In this document: positions 43,988-56,965 of the stretch, piece after piece | Position numbering within the stretch: position 1 is the stretch's first letter | How the letters are laid out: each line of letters begins with the position of its first letter | Assembly (NCBI RefSeq): GCF_023973825.1 | Contig: NC_090121.1 | Location: 1,782,001 to 1,846,000, forward strand | Length of the DNA: 64,000 nucleotides | DNA from: Plasmodium brasilianum | Taxonomy: Eukaryota > Apicomplexa > Aconoidasida > Haemosporida > Plasmodiidae | Reading direction: 5' to 3' | The notes under the pieces: model-generated | Seen by the model: only the letters and a program-made list of their open reading frames with translations | What the model was told of the DNA's origin: nothing | Database searches by the model: none | Position numbers and translations under genes: made by a program

Positions 43988-44412
43988 AACATATATATAT
44001 TTGTATACATAAAAGTATATAAGTCAGTACATTTAAAAAAAAATTAAATATCTTCTGAATAAAACTGAAACAATTTTAAAAATGAAAAAGTATAAATTTT
44101 TTTTTAAATAAAACGTTAACAAATTATATTTTAAAGTTCACAAACATAGTTGCAAGGGGCATATATAAGATATTATGTTAACGTCCAAAAATTATTTTAA
44201 TATCGAAATAGTTTAACTCATATATATGTATATATATATATATATATGTAAAATTAGCGTACTAAAATTTTACCTTTACACGTATATAATGTAAATAAAT
44301 ATATGATTTATGTATAATTCATATGCATATTTCTTAAAACTTCGAAATTTTAAAAGAGATTTAAAAACTTTATTATTATGCAGAAATCATTTTTTACGTA
44401 TATATAAAAGTT

Positions 44413-44545
44413 CATTTTATTTTATTTTGTTTTATTTTGTTTTATTATGTTATATTTTGTTTTATTATGTTATATTTTGTTTTATTATGTTATATTTTGT
44501 TTTATTATGTTATATTTTGTTTTATTTTTTTAATTTTGTTTAATT
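44413..44545. repeat. 20-bp minisatellite (ttttattatgttatattttg)
   Basis: Five to six T-rich 20-bp units. The Tyr/Phe/Ile-rich forward frames here are artefacts. Confidence 0.8.
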
Positions 44546-44843
44546 TTATTTTATTTTATCATAATTTGTTCTGTTTTTCATTGTTTTCTTTCGTTTACTT
44601 TGATTTTCTATCGTTATCACTTTTTTCATTTATTTTTATTTTTTTTTTTTTGTTTTTCTTTTTATAAAAAAAGCGTTCACTAAACGAAAAAATAATTTTA
44701 TAAAGAATATTAGTGGGCAATACAATTAACTATTTGATTTACATACATTTTAAAATTTTATATTTATTAGAAATTATAGATATATTTAGAAAGTTATATA
44801 TTATTTTATTTATTTTTTTATTTAGTTTTTTATTATATATTGC

Positions 44844-44888
<45 letters not shown>

Positions 44889-45760
44889 TTGTATATATGT
44901 ATGTATATATTTATATAATATACATACTATAATGTATTTTTGAATAAATTTAGTAGTGAATAGTTTGGCATGCCATTATAATGGTAACATCGCATTTTAG
45001 TTATTGTTATTCTTTTTCTTTTTAATAAATTACTTCTATATTTTGTTATCACCATGAAGTGTTCACATTCCATAACGTGATATGTTATATGACTGCATAG
45101 AAAAATAGCATAACGTAAGAGTTAAAGAAAAAAAAAAAAAAAAAATTAAAATGGTAAAAAAAAAAAAAAAGAACATGCAAAGAATTTAAATATATTTACT
45201 TTGTTTTTGAACTGTGCATTTTTATGTAATTTAGATTGTCTATGTTTAAGATAATATATATATTTTTTCCTTTTATATATAATATATTAACGTGTATGTC
45301 GTTTTTATTTTATATTATCGGGTTTGCTTTTTTTTTTTTTTTTTTTTTTTATAATGTAAACAACAAGTATGCTCTTTTTATTAGTTCGTATGTAATATAG
45401 CACGTCATATGTGATAGCAATTCTTTTTTTTATGTTTGCAAGCATTCAGTTGGTACCACTTTGCACATATGCATGTATTATACCCATACGTATATATAAA
45501 TATATACATGTATATGTATGTATTTGTGTGTGTATGTAGCTCTACTCCCACATAGTACATGTGTATATAACCAGCATATGCTGAGTTGTAAGAGGGTAAC
45601 GTTTTCCCATATATGCGAATAGATATATGTGCATTAATGTAAGTGTAAATGTACGGGTATCTATGCGCGCGTCAATATATATATTAATTTTGATATACAC
45701 ATATAGATAATATATGCGTGTGTATATATAGTATATATTCACCTTAGCAAAGTTGAAAGG

Positions 45761-47350
45761 ATGAAGAAGCTGCTGTACAGGACGGAGGAAGAAACGGTGG
45801 TGTATGATAACGTGTTGGAGGGTTTGTATTCGTTGTATAAGACATATATCTTAGAATTAGAAAATGAATTTAACTATTATCATTTTTATAAACCTTTGTT
45901 AACAAGCGGAGATTTTTTATCAAAGCCTATGATCTTGTTATTAGGACAATATTCAACAGGAAAGACAACGTTCATAAAACATTTAATTGAAAAGGAATAT
46001 TGTGGTATGAGAATAGGTCCTGAGCCCACAACAGATAAGTTCGTAGCAGTTATGTATAATGAAAAAGAACAGCTGATACCAGGTAATGCATTAGTTAGTG
46101 ATATAACGAAACCATTTTCCCAGTTAGAAAGTTTTGGTAATAGCTTTTTATCAAAACTAGAATGTTCCAATACATCTAGTGATGTATTAAAGTCTATAAC
46201 AATAATTGATACTCCAGGTGTGTTAAGTGGAATAAAACAAATTAGTAGAGGTTATGATTTTGAAAAAGTAATTTACTGGTTTGCACAAAGAGTAGATTTA
46301 ATATTATTAATATTTGATGCACATAAATTAGATATATCCGATGAATTTAGAAGGTGTATACAAGCTATAAAAGGTCAGGACTCCAAAATACGAATTATAT
46401 TAAATAAAGCGGATACAATAAATACACAACAGTTAATGAGAGTATATGGTTCATTAATGTGGTCATTGGGTATAGTAATAAATACACCAGAAGTAAATAG
46501 AGTCTATATTGGTTCCTTTTGGGATAAAAAATTAATGCATGATGAAAATAGGAGTATATTTGAAGAAGAAGCATCTGATTTATATAAAGAGTTATCAAAA
46601 ATACCAAGGAATTCAACAATGATAAGATTAAATGATTTTATTAAAAGGTGTAGAACGTTAAAAGTTCATATTTATCTTTTATCTCATTTAAGAAAGAAAT
46701 TACCATATTTTAGAAAAGATTATATTAAAAGGAAATTAATACGTTCTTTAGATAAAATATATGAAGAAGTAGCAAAGGATTATAATTTACCACTTGGTGA
46801 TTTTCCACCTGTACAGTTCATGAAAGAAAAATTATTTGATATTGATTGGATAAAAATACCAAAATTAGATTTGAAAAAAATTGAAAGAATAAATAAAGTG
46901 TTAAATATTCATATACCACAATTATTAGAAATGATACCAAAAGAATCTGTAACAGTTGAGCATTCAAGATTCGAAACCCAAGAAGGAACGATTGTAGAAA
47001 ATAAATTAACTCCATTTTTAGAATTAACATCAGGGGAAATTCCTTTATGGGTTAAACAAAAATATTTAATGAGTCCAATAGATACATCAAAATATTCCGA
47101 TGATTTTTATAAACTTGGTCCAAACGATTTAGGAAAATTATCAGGGGAACAAGTCAAACAAGATTTAATTAAAAGCAAATTGCCAAGTTCTGTTTTACAC
47201 AAAATATGGAACTTGGCTGATATCAGCAAAGATGGCTACCTAGACTTGTTCGAGTATTCTCTGGCTCGACACTTCATCGAGATGAAAGCAGAGGGCTTCG
47301 ATTTGCCTTCCAAGGTACCAAAGGATATAATAAATGCGCACGAGTATTGA
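45761..47350 (+). CDS. EHD: EH domain-containing protein (EHD), dynamin-like membrane-remodelling ATPase
   Basis: A single-exon gene of 529 residues from ATG 45,761. The G-domain motifs are complete: P-loop GQYSTGKTT (residues 62-70), switch-I segment GPEPTTDKF (86-94), DTPG (150-153) and NKAD (215-218). The helical region after about residue 285 includes a Lys/Arg-rich membrane-contact stretch (LRKKLPYFRKDYIKRKL, near 310-330). The C-terminal EH domain (about 435-525) has a calcium-binding-like loop, DISKDGYLDLFE (487-498). EHD proteins bind ATP, oligomerise on membranes and tubulate endocytic vesicles. Length and domain order match the animal EHD1-4 family (about 530-550 residues). In malaria parasites a role in endocytic or lipid traffic has been proposed. 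There are no disruptions, and the base composition is that of a well-conserved gene. Confidence 0.96.
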   Translation: MKKLLYRTEEETVVYDNVLEGLYSLYKTYILELENEFNYYHFYKPLLTSGDFLSKPMILLLGQYSTGKTTFIKHLIEKEYCGMRIGPEPTTDKFVAVMYNEKEQLIPGNALVSDITKPFSQLESFGNSFLSKLECSNTSSDVLKSITIIDTPGVLSGIKQISRGYDFEKVIYWFAQRVDLILLIFDAHKLDISDEFRRCIQAIKGQDSKIRIILNKADTINTQQLMRVYGSLMWSLGIVINTPEVNRVYIGSFWDKKLMHDENRSIFEEEASDLYKELSKIPRNSTMIRLNDFIKRCRTLKVHIYLLSHLRKKLPYFRKDYIKRKLIRSLDKIYEEVAKDYNLPLGDFPPVQFMKEKLFDIDWIKIPKLDLKKIERINKVLNIHIPQLLEMIPKESVTVEHSRFETQEGTIVENKLTPFLELTSGEIPLWVKQKYLMSPIDTSKYSDDFYKLGPNDLGKLSGEQVKQDLIKSKLPSSVLHKIWNLADISKDGYLDLFEYSLARHFIEMKAEGFDLPSKVPKDIINAHEY

Positions 47351-47672
47351 TCAGGAAGTTCTGTTTATTGGTTATGCTTTTGATTAGCGGAAAAGGTATC
47401 ATTAGTTGTGGACGTGAATGCAAACATATATATGGCATGGTATTCGCGGAAAGACTCGTGTAGGGGAACCCGGGCATACATACATGCATATATACCTATG
47501 TATATATGCACACATGCACATATACACACGTGCGCATATACATAAAGATATAGTGATTCATTACGATTTGCTCCTTTACCATTTGCATGTGTAGTTTCAG
47601 GAAAGATGCTCAGTTGACGAAGCACGCCAAGCGTGCGTTGTAAAAATAAAAAATAGATAGATAAGTAAATGC

Positions 47673-47704
<32 letters not shown>

Positions 47705-49557
47705 TTAAACTTAAAAATAGATAGATAAATAAATAAATATACATATAAATAAGGTCAATTTTCCACCTTTTCCAAAACAGTCATATGCCTTTTTATTAAA
47801 TGTTTTTATAGCTTATTAGAAAAACCTCCTTTAATTTTTTTAATTTTTTAATGGAAGTGTACTATGCATCACATTTTTTAAGTTTTATTTATGATTATCA
47901 GATTTGTCAAGTTTTTTGTTTTATTTTATTTTTTTTTTTTTTTAATGATAAAAAGAATAATTATTTGTTTTACACTTTTCAGAAATATTAGTAAATTAAT
48001 AGACTTAAAATTTATTTTTTATTTTTTTTTATTTTATTTTTTTTTTTTTATATACTTTGAAAGCCGCATACCATTGATAGGGGGTTATACAGTATATACA
48101 ATTAACTTTATAAATATTATTATGTGTATATTATTACACAAGTTTTATTATTTTTTCTTTTCATTAATTTTTTGTTCTTCCTTTATTTCACAGCTATAAT
48201 ATGTTTTCCCACGCTTCTCTTTTTATGGCATTTTTACTCGTATTTCACACCTTTTCATGTGTTTTGTTTTAACGCTTCTTTTACAATACTTTTATTATTG
48301 CACTTTATTAAGCTTAAATTACACTATTTTCATCTCTTTTCATGCTTTTTCTTCTTTTATATATATATATATATTTATTTATTTTTTTTTTTTGTGGAAT
48401 ATATAACTGACAAATTAAATTCATCAAATTTTTTATTTTAGTAAAGTAAAAGATTTGTTTTTCCTTTTTTTTCTGTATTATTTTGCAATATTTTGTTGTG
48501 TACAAGATTTATTCAGTAAGATCTGTGTGTTAAATAACATCATTTTTTGAAGGAAAATAGCTATCTTGCAGCACAGCTTGTGGGGATGAAAGTTTTGTAA
48601 CTGTTCAAGTTTCTCATTGACTAATATTAAACATATGTATATATATATATATATATACGTTTGCATGTGTGAGTGAAATGAATGGTGCAATATTGGACAT
48701 AGTTGTTTCGCTAATATTCCAGTTAATATGTAAGATCGGAAGGGTTTACATGATGGTACTAGCAGTTGTAAGAGAGAATAAAAGGGACTACCATTTGGTG
48801 AATATTGTACTGTTAAGCAGTTAACACAAAAAAGTAAAAAAAAAAAAAAAAAGAAAGCAGCACAATGATGCATATGATAAATTATGTATGTATTTAAAAT
48901 ATTCTCTTTTTTTTTTTTTTTTTTTTGCTCCAGATTTCTTTTGAATAAACGTAAATCATCAGAGGTGTTGTCTTCTTAATATGCAGCAGTGGCATGGGAA
49001 TTTTTTGTAATAAAAACAGCTCTTATAGGTAGGAAACTAATAACAAGCAGGTTCATTTAATTTAATTTAATGCAATATAATTTGTTCTAATTCGATTTAA
49101 TTCTATTTAATTCGATTTAATTTTATTTAATTCGATTTAATTTTATTTAATTCGATTTAATTTTATTTAATTCGATTTAATTTTATTTAATTCGATTTAA
49201 TTTAGTTTAATTCGATTTAATTTAGTTTAATTCGATTTAATTTAGTTTAATTCGATTTAATTTAGTTTAATTCGATTTAATTTAGTTTAATTCGGTTTAA
49301 TTCGATTTAATTTAGTTTAATTCGGTTTAATTCGATTTAATTTAGTTTAATTCGGTTTAATTCGATTTAATTTAGTTTAATTCGGTCTAATTCAGCTTAA
49401 TAACGATTCGTCCCTTTCTGTACTGCTTCATCTTTTTTTTTTTTTTTACCTTTCGCGGTAACTGTTTTATTAAAAATAAAAAATAAAAAATTAACAAATA
49501 CTGCAATATCAAAGAAGGAAGAGTAGCATAAAATAATTAAAATATTCATATAATAAG

Positions 49558-49595
<38 letters not shown>

Positions 49596-50276
49596 TACAT
49601 ATTTGGGAATAAAAAGCAAAAGGAGTTAATTTCAACAGTTAACAAATAATTAATGGAAAAGAAGCTGCTTTATGAGAGATAGTTAAACGAAAAGTGAAAA
49701 AAATGAAATGAACTTTTAACATGCTACAAAATGAGGTGAAACAAAAATTAATAAGCATCATTTGGTTAATTAAATAATTAAGAATTTAAGCTTCTCCTGT
49801 CAGTGGAGTGAGGCGTTTAAGCTGTACAGAGCATCACAAGCTTTTGTGCTGTTCGGCATTAGCCCCGTGGTGTACATATATATATATGTATATATGTGTA
49901 TATATGTATATGGATATATGTGTATATGCGTATATATGTATATGGATTTATGTATATATGTGTATATGTGTCTATGCGCATATGTGTATATATATATATT
50001 TTTTTTTTTTTTTTTTTGAGGTATTGTGCTCTTATGTAGCTAATTATGATTGATTGTGAAGTACAGAATTTTCTGTTATTTCTCCACATTTTGCTCTATT
50101 TTTCTTTATTTTTCTTCATTAGTCTTTCTTTTTGTCCGTTTTGATCTTCTTCGTTTTGGTGTGTTTTATTTTGGTCAACCTCCATGACGAGTACAAAGCG
50201 CGCAATCTCATACGGATGTGGGTGAAACGTGCATATGATTCTTTCCCAACTAGGTACAATCATGAAACCTTATAAT
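47351..50276. other. convergent intergenic region between EHD and the IMC1e-like gene
   Basis: Almost 3 kb without a gene. It contains TA runs (47,672-47,698), T-rich tracts, a 20-bp minisatellite at 49,055-49,400, an A32 homopolymer at 49,561-49,592 and a TATG/TGTA repeat at 49,873-50,000. Confidence 0.7.
49055..49400. repeat. 20-bp minisatellite (ttcgatttaattttatttaa type)
   Basis: About seventeen copies of a 20-bp unit alternating ttcgatttaa with ttttatttaa, then with tttagtttaa and ttcggtttaa variants. The variants are segregated: the ttttatttaa form is on the left and the tttagtttaa form on the right, suggesting growth from more than one founder unit. Confidence 0.88.
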
Positions 50277-52028
50277 TTAAGCTTGCTCACTTTGAACCGG
50301 GGGGACGATGGGAGATATGGTGGTGTAGGAATTGTTGAGGGTACCAACACTATGATTACTAAAATTCATGGAGTTGTTTTTTTTGAAAATACCATTACTA
50401 TCGTAGGGGATACTGTTCATAGCGGGTGAGTACTGATTCGTGTTAGTAGAGTACTGGTTTGCGTTAGACGAATATTGGTTCATATTGGACGGGTACTGTC
50501 TCAATTCGGATGGGTATTGCTTCAAATCGGAGGGATATTGCCTCATTTCGGAGGGGTACTGATTCAAACTGGCTGAGTAGGGGCCCATGTTGTGTGCACT
50601 CTGGATGCTGTTAAGATAAGGTAAATTCATGGTAGGAGGAATAGTTTTACTAAAGTCGACTTCTTCATTGTACGTATATGGATTATTAAAAGTATCCTTA
50701 AAATTTGTATTATTCATGTACATGTTATTAGTTGATGGAGTAAAATTTTCGTTTATGGTATTTGGCTCATTATAAGTAGTAGAAATATTTTGATTTTTGT
50801 CATTATGTAATAACAATTCTACAGAAGGGTTTTTCATTTTAGCAATTTTGGTGTGGTCATTATTATTTTTATTCCAATTAAACGTGAAACAATTTTTTGT
50901 ATTATTTTCTCTATTGGATTGCATCATATTACAATAGCCAGTGCTACTATTATTATAACTATTGCTACTGTTATTATAACAATTTCCACTATTATTATAA
51001 CCACTATTACCATTATTGTTGTTATTGTTAATCTGATCTTCTTGATAATATAGGGGCAACAGAAGAGGGTTATTCATTGCATCTTTCGGAATAGGATGTT
51101 CAATAATACGTTGTACATGCACAGGTACGGGTATTTCTTTATATCTTGCTTCAATTTTTGGACAAAGGAATTCTTGTACAATTTGAAGTTCGACAGGTAC
51201 CGGTACATTTCGATCAACTATTTTTTCCACTGGGAATGTCCTATAATGTGCCATAGGTACTTCAACAGGTTTTGGAATATGTCTATATTGAGGAGAAACA
51301 ATATTTCTGTAAATATGTTGTACATGTGGTACCTCAACTATTTTTTCCACATGAAAAGGTCTATCGACAATTTGAGTATAAGGAACATCTTTTTTTACTA
51401 CTTCTGGGATATACTCAGGTATTTCTTGTACTTTTTCAATATTTACATTTTTTAATTCTATTTGTGGTATTTCAACAATTTTTTCTTTTATCACTTTTTT
51501 AGGTACAGGTATGATTCTTTCTTGAACCATAATTTTAGGTACTTCTATAATTTTTTCTTGATATACATACTGAGGTACTTCAACAATTTTGTCAACTACT
51601 TTTATCTGTGGAACTTCAACTACTTTTTCTTGAAAAATCGTCTTCGGGCATTTTTTTATCCTTTCATGAATAACAGGTTTAGGTACATGTATAAGTTTTT
51701 CTTGTAAAATAACATGTGGTACTTCTACAAGTTTTTCTATATAATGTACTTGAGGTACTTCAATAATTTTTTCTTCAATTTCTGGTTTCATTATTTCTAC
51801 AATTTTTTCTTGAATTAGAGGTTTTAAAAGTCTTGCATTCTGTGGTGGATTTTTCATATAATTTTCCCCGTCATCTTGGCTAGTACTTTTAGAAAATATT
51901 TTGTCTACAACTGAGTAATACTGTTCGTTAGGTTCACTTTTTGTTGTTTCGTCATTACATGTATCACAAAATTTTGGTTCTTGTCCCCTGCACTTAGACA
52001 CCTCCGCGCAGTTGTTGAACATTGCCAT
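50277..52028 (-). CDS. IMC1e: alveolin, inner membrane complex protein (IMC1e-like)
   Basis: A single-exon minus-strand gene of 583 residues from ATG 52,028. Residues about 70-305 form a long alveolin domain of Val/Pro/Glu/Lys-rich repeats with cores such as EKIVEVPQ, EKIIEVPK and EKLVEVPH. Alveolins assemble the subpellicular filament network under the inner membrane complex and give zoites shape and tensile strength. The N-terminus carries a Cys cluster (NCAEVSKC, FCDTC), a possible palmitoylation or disulfide site. The C-terminal part is Asn-rich, with a degenerate QYPS heptad repeat (about 50,420-50,570) and no alveolin motif. The symbol rests on gene order: IMC1e lies between EHD and IMC1a, divergent from IMC1a, on P. 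falciparum chromosome 3 as I remember. Alveolin identity is certain; the paralogue letter is an inference. Confidence 0.9.
   Translation of the reverse strand: MAMFNNCAEVSKCRGQEPKFCDTCNDETTKSEPNEQYYSVVDKIFSKSTSQDDGENYMKNPPQNARLLKPLIQEKIVEIMKPEIEEKIIEVPQVHYIEKLVEVPHVILQEKLIHVPKPVIHERIKKCPKTIFQEKVVEVPQIKVVDKIVEVPQYVYQEKIIEVPKIMVQERIIPVPKKVIKEKIVEIPQIELKNVNIEKVQEIPEYIPEVVKKDVPYTQIVDRPFHVEKIVEVPHVQHIYRNIVSPQYRHIPKPVEVPMAHYRTFPVEKIVDRNVPVPVELQIVQEFLCPKIEARYKEIPVPVHVQRIIEHPIPKDAMNNPLLLPLYYQEDQINNNNNNGNSGYNNSGNCYNNSSNSYNNSSTGYCNMMQSNRENNTKNCFTFNWNKNNNDHTKIAKMKNPSVELLLHNDKNQNISTTYNEPNTINENFTPSTNNMYMNNTNFKDTFNNPYTYNEEVDFSKTIPPTMNLPYLNSIQSAHNMGPYSASLNQYPSEMRQYPSDLKQYPSELRQYPSNMNQYSSNANQYSTNTNQYSPAMNSIPYDSNGIFKKNNSMNFSNHSVGTLNNSYTTISPIVPPVQSEQA
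50415..50575 (-). repeat. Gln-Tyr-Pro-Ser heptad coding repeat
   Basis: Seven imperfect 21-bp units encode LxQYPSE/DMRQYPS-type heptads in the Asn-rich tail of the IMC1e-like alveolin. Confidence 0.75.
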
Positions 52029-52536
52029 GAGAGTCTGTGCTTTGTTTTGTTAAAAAAGAGGAAAAGATAAGGCGGAACGGGTCAAACAGCGGAAAGCAGT
52101 AATAATGCGGTAAATGCAGTAAGGTGAAACTAGAAGAGAGCTATATATTTTACTGGAACTAAAACTATGAATAAACGTAAATAGGACATACAGTGAATGT
52201 GGAGGGCAGTAACAAAAGTGTGTAAACAATGAAATGTAGAAAAGAACTGCTAACAAGAAAGGAATTCACTGAGAATATGGTGTTATCGAATATGTAGTAA
52301 TAACACAAAAATGTAACAAGTATGAAAATATAGCGCTAACAAAAATGTAGCTTTTTATTTTTGCTGAAGAAGAAAGTGCGCTATTGTTTCCTTTTTACAA
52401 GGCCAAAAGCGGACTTAGAAGTTGGCTTAAGAATTCAAAACTCATAATATATGATAAATTCTTAAAGTCTAATAAAACAAACAACAAAATTTGGTGAGGG
52501 GGGGAGGATAGAAAAAATATAGTAAGCAAAAGGGAC

Positions 52537-52541
<5 letters not shown>

Positions 52542-52574
<33 letters not shown>
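52542..52574. repeat. A33 homopolymer
   Basis: An uninterrupted run of about 33 adenines, followed by A-rich sequence with spaced C residues to about 52,700. Confidence 0.9.
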
Positions 52575-52575
<1 letters not shown>

Positions 52576-53344
52576 GCAAAAAGAAACGCAAAAAAAAACA
52601 CAAAAAAAACGCAAAAAGTAAATGAAAAAAAATAAATGCAAAAAAAAAAAGAAAACAAAACAAAACAATATCAAAAACAAAAACAAAAACAAAAAAAACG
52701 TTTCAACAACAAATGTCAGCGTAATTATAGGAGCTGTCAAAGTGACTAATTAAAACAGTTTGAATTGTATTTAATTAGAATTAAACGCGGTGCAGCAAGT
52801 GTACACGTGTTAACTAATTGCAGCTCTGCAATGAGGTTTTCCTGTTCGCCTTGGAAAATAAATAAATGTCTATATATGGGTGTAATCGTGTGTGTACATT
52901 AGTGTATACGCACGTGTATATGCAAGTGTATCAGTATATATGTGTGTATATGTACGTATATATATATATATATATTTGTACAATATTCAGAGTTGTTTTG
53001 CGAGGTAAAAAAAAAAAAAAAAATTAACCGTAGTGAAAAATTGTAGAATCTTGCACAATATTCACGTGTGCGAAAAATTTTGTAAATTTGTAGGTGAGGG
53101 GGGGAAATATTTTTCTTTTTTTTCTATTTTTTTTACCCTTTTTTTTTTTCTTTACTTTTTGCTGCATTTTTTCCTTTTTTTTTTTTTTTTTTTTTTTGTT
53201 CTGTTTCATGAACTATTTAAGTAGAATTTGCTTAAAACAGAACGGGTACTTTAAACATAGAAAGGGGGGGTAAATTTGGTTTACCAAGATTTTACATGAG
53301 TTATATATAAAAAAAAAAAAATAAAATAAAACGAAAAAAATGGA

Positions 53345-53515
53345 ATAAATAGAATAAATAAATAAAATGAATAAATAAAATGAATAAACAAAATGAATAA
53401 ACAAAATGAATAAACAAAATGAATAAACAAAATGAATAAACAAAATGAATAAACAAAATGAATAAACAAAATGAATAAACAAAATGAATAAACAAAATAA
53501 ATAAGTAGAATAAAT
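53345..53515. repeat. 13-bp minisatellite (aatgaataaacaa)
   Basis: About twelve copies of a 13-bp unit, with edge variants lacking the C. The unit rotates through all frames, producing artefactual Phe/Ile/Leu-rich frames on the minus strand. Confidence 0.88.
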
Positions 53516-56500
53516 AAACTTGTGTGTAAATTAGTGTACGTGTTCCCATGAGTGGCACTATTTAAACGAACAGTTACACAAGTGATGATACACAAGCTGA
53601 TGACTAATGTCTTTGCTGCTGTACTGTTTCTACATAACATCACGTCTATTCAGGGCATAGCAAAAATGGAAAGCAGTTGTGGATATTTTATTTTTAAGAA
53701 ACTTCGCTGCCCCTTCGCAAATCAAAAAAAAAAAAAAAAAATAATAAAACAAATAAAAAATAAAAAATAAAATAAAATAAAAAAAGTAAAATGAAAAGAG
53801 TAAAATGAAAAGAGTAAAACTGTAAGAGTAAAATAGTAAGCGTAATATAATAAGGGTAAAATAAAAAAAAAGAAAAAAACAAGACATTTGTTCTTATATA
53901 AAAGGACAAACAAAATGAAAGGCAGATTTTTACATTCCCCGCGAGCAATATAAGCTATTTTGACCATGAACGCTTTTATTCTACTGCTTTTGTCCATTTA
54001 TCACGATCCCTCAGTTCATCATACATTTTGTATTGTACATAACACATTATACATTACACGTTATACATTACACGTTATACATTACACGTTATATGAATAT
54101 GTTATTATTTCCCTTCCCTTTTCTTGCTTATTCGTTTTCTTATTTGTTTTTCCTTTTCCTTGTTTATTTGCTTTCTTCTCTTTTCGCTTACCTTAGTTTT
54201 TTGCTTAACATGACCATGCATTTAAGTGCAGAAATATTAATAGTATGTTTCTTCGCTGTTTTCACAGATGTTATTTTATTAACGTACATGTAAAAGAAGA
54301 GGTTTCATAATAATTTTAGTTCTCAACAAATTTATCATTTATACTAAAATAAACACAAGTAGAAAAAAGGAAATGTTTTTTAAGATGGCGAGTACATATA
54401 CATATTTCCATTAAGTAAAAAAATATTAAGGGAGAAAATATATGTTACATTAAGATTGTACAGATTTGATATGAAGGAAATCGCTATGTCATTAAGTACA
54501 TATCACATGTATGTAAAAACCTCTTCAATTATTTTTGCGTTTACTTTTTTCGAGTGAATAACATTACTATGACAAGTTAAATCCATTGTTAGAAATGTGC
54601 ATTTACAAGAATAAAGAGAACAAGAGGAAAAAGTTGGCACTATCTTTTTCGTTATATAATAGGGAATATATTTCTTATTAAATAAAACTTGCGAAATGAA
54701 AAAAAATATATATTGGTTATGAAAAAATTACCTTTTTTTATTGAGCAAATGGGGAACTATATTAATATAGCTAGCTCTTATAAAAAGTTGTCAACTCTTC
54801 TGTTACTTTTATGTATTAATGTACATGAGTAATAACACATATCCATGTGTACATGATATATATGCTTATAGGTATATATCTGTGTGTATATGTACATATG
54901 TGAGTTTACATATTGAATAAATATAAAAATATAGACACTTTTTATAATTCCCTCAACCTTTTTCAAAAAGAACTTAAAAATGGTATAGCAAAAAAAAAAA
55001 AAAAAAAAAAAGAATTACCATCACCTTGAACATTGAAAAATGTTAAAAATAAAGTCATTAAATAAAATGTTTTTATTATATGTAATACTGAAGAATTGTT
55101 TGTTATCCATTTTGTGAAGTCTTATGTATTATACTGATCAGTAAAAAATATACTATGTTGAATCTTTTTGCAAACAGGTATACTCGAAAATGTTTCCTTT
55201 ATCATAAAAATGTAGAGAAAAGGGGGACTGAAAATTGTTACACAGACATATTTAAAATTTTGGCATATTTTTCATTTTACTACAGCTTCTCTTTTTATTA
55301 TTTTATTTTATTATTTTATTTTATTATTTTATTTTATTTTATCTTATTATTTTATTTTATTTTATTATTTTATTTTATTATTTTATTTTATTTTATCTTA
55401 TTATTTTATTTTATTTTATTATTTTATTTTTTTATTTTATTTTTTTTTTTTTTTGCATAAAATGAGGCATATCTTATATTCATGTGAAAATATTACTTGT
55501 GCTTTTATTTTGTGACTTGTCTTTATCTTCAAAAATTAGCAAATACTTGAAATTTATCATTAATAGAAATGAATTTCTTAAAGTCTTATGAGAAAAAATT
55601 TTAAATTATGCAAGTAAAAACAAAAAGAAAAAATATTATTTTAAAAAGAGGAAAGCTCTTTAAGGAGTCAAGCACGCGGCACTGCTGACTGTTAAATCGT
55701 TAACATAGGCATGTACACGAGTGTGCACATGTGCACATGTGTACATGTACATATGTATATGTATATGTGTATATGTATATATATATATATATATAGTTAT
55801 ACACACAGATTTTTATAAATGTATATAACTTTTGAGCGTAAATGAACAGACTGCTGCTTTAAATATGCATGTAGCTGCATCCACCCGCAGCTTTGTTCAA
55901 TGTCCAGGGGCTCAAACCATACCTTAAAATGAGCTCAAAATGGTAAAAAAAAATAAGGCCATATATATGTATATATATGTATATGTATGTGTATGTATGT
56001 ATGTGTATGTATGTGTATATATGTGTATGTATGGGTATGTATGTGTATGTATGGGTATGTATGTATGTATGTATGTGTGTAAGTATATATATCAATACAC
56101 ACTCGTTTGTTTTAGGAAGATCTTCATTTATTAGTTCCCGTTTTTAGTTACTATGCTCTGATCATCAATTTTTTTTCCTAAAATAACATGCACTTGGATC
56201 TGTCTATATATATAATATATATATATATATGTATATATATTTATATTTATATTTTTTTGAAATAAAAAAGTAAAAAAGAATTCTTGAAAATTTCTTAAAA
56301 AGATTTATTCACCCCTTTGTAATAGAATTAAAGCAACATGTTAATATCTACTATTTAGGTATAAAAAAGTACTGTTGTAAAATTTGGTAAAAGCAGAATT
56401 GTTCTTTTTGAAAAAAAAAAAAAAATGGAACTTACATGTAATAGTAAAGGACTATTTAGGTGCAGTATTTACCAAAAAGAAAAGACAAAGAAGCACAAAA

Positions 56501-56814
56501 AGGGTAAAAAAATACTATAAAGGTAGAGAAGTAAAAAAAGCCAAAGTAGTACAATATGGGTAAAGAAGTACAGTTAGTGAATAGAAACATAAGTACTTAC
56601 AACTGCTACAGGAAATAGTGTGTAGTGCAAGTACGTGTAGTACCTAATGCAAACTTTCTTTTTCAATTTGTTCATATATTGAGGAATAAATACCTTAGTA
56701 AGAAAAAACTAGTTCTGGAAACTTACTGTTGATGAAGGCTTATCTCTTTCTGAAAAAATTAAAGGTTAAGATAAAAAAAAAAAAAAGAAAAAAAAAAAGA
56801 AAGCAGAAATAAAC

Positions 56815-56965
56815 ATATTAACAAATAAACATATAGGCATATAAACATATAATCGTATAAACATATAATCGTATAAACATATAAGCGTATAAACATATAA
56901 GCGTATAAACATATAAGCGTATAAACATATAAGCATATAAACGCATAATCGTATAAACGTATAGA
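56815..56965. repeat. 16-bp minisatellite (aaacatataagcgtat)
   Basis: About nine copies with alternating aatcgt, aagcgt and aagcat variants. Confidence 0.85.

Larger units (their letters stand above)
41529..45760. other. long divergent intergenic region
   Basis: More than 4 kb without a supportable gene, between the unknown minus-strand gene and the EHD gene. It contains minisatellites at 41,816-42,243 and 44,413-44,545, an A24 run at 43,115-43,138, and TA microsatellites at 43,915-43,985 and 44,850-44,890. Confidence 0.7.

Noticed and set aside
53281..54293. Phe/Leu/Tyr-rich frames around 53.3-54.3 kb
   Set aside because: They derive from the 13-bp minisatellite and T-rich tracts. None has a convincing start or a compositionally normal protein.
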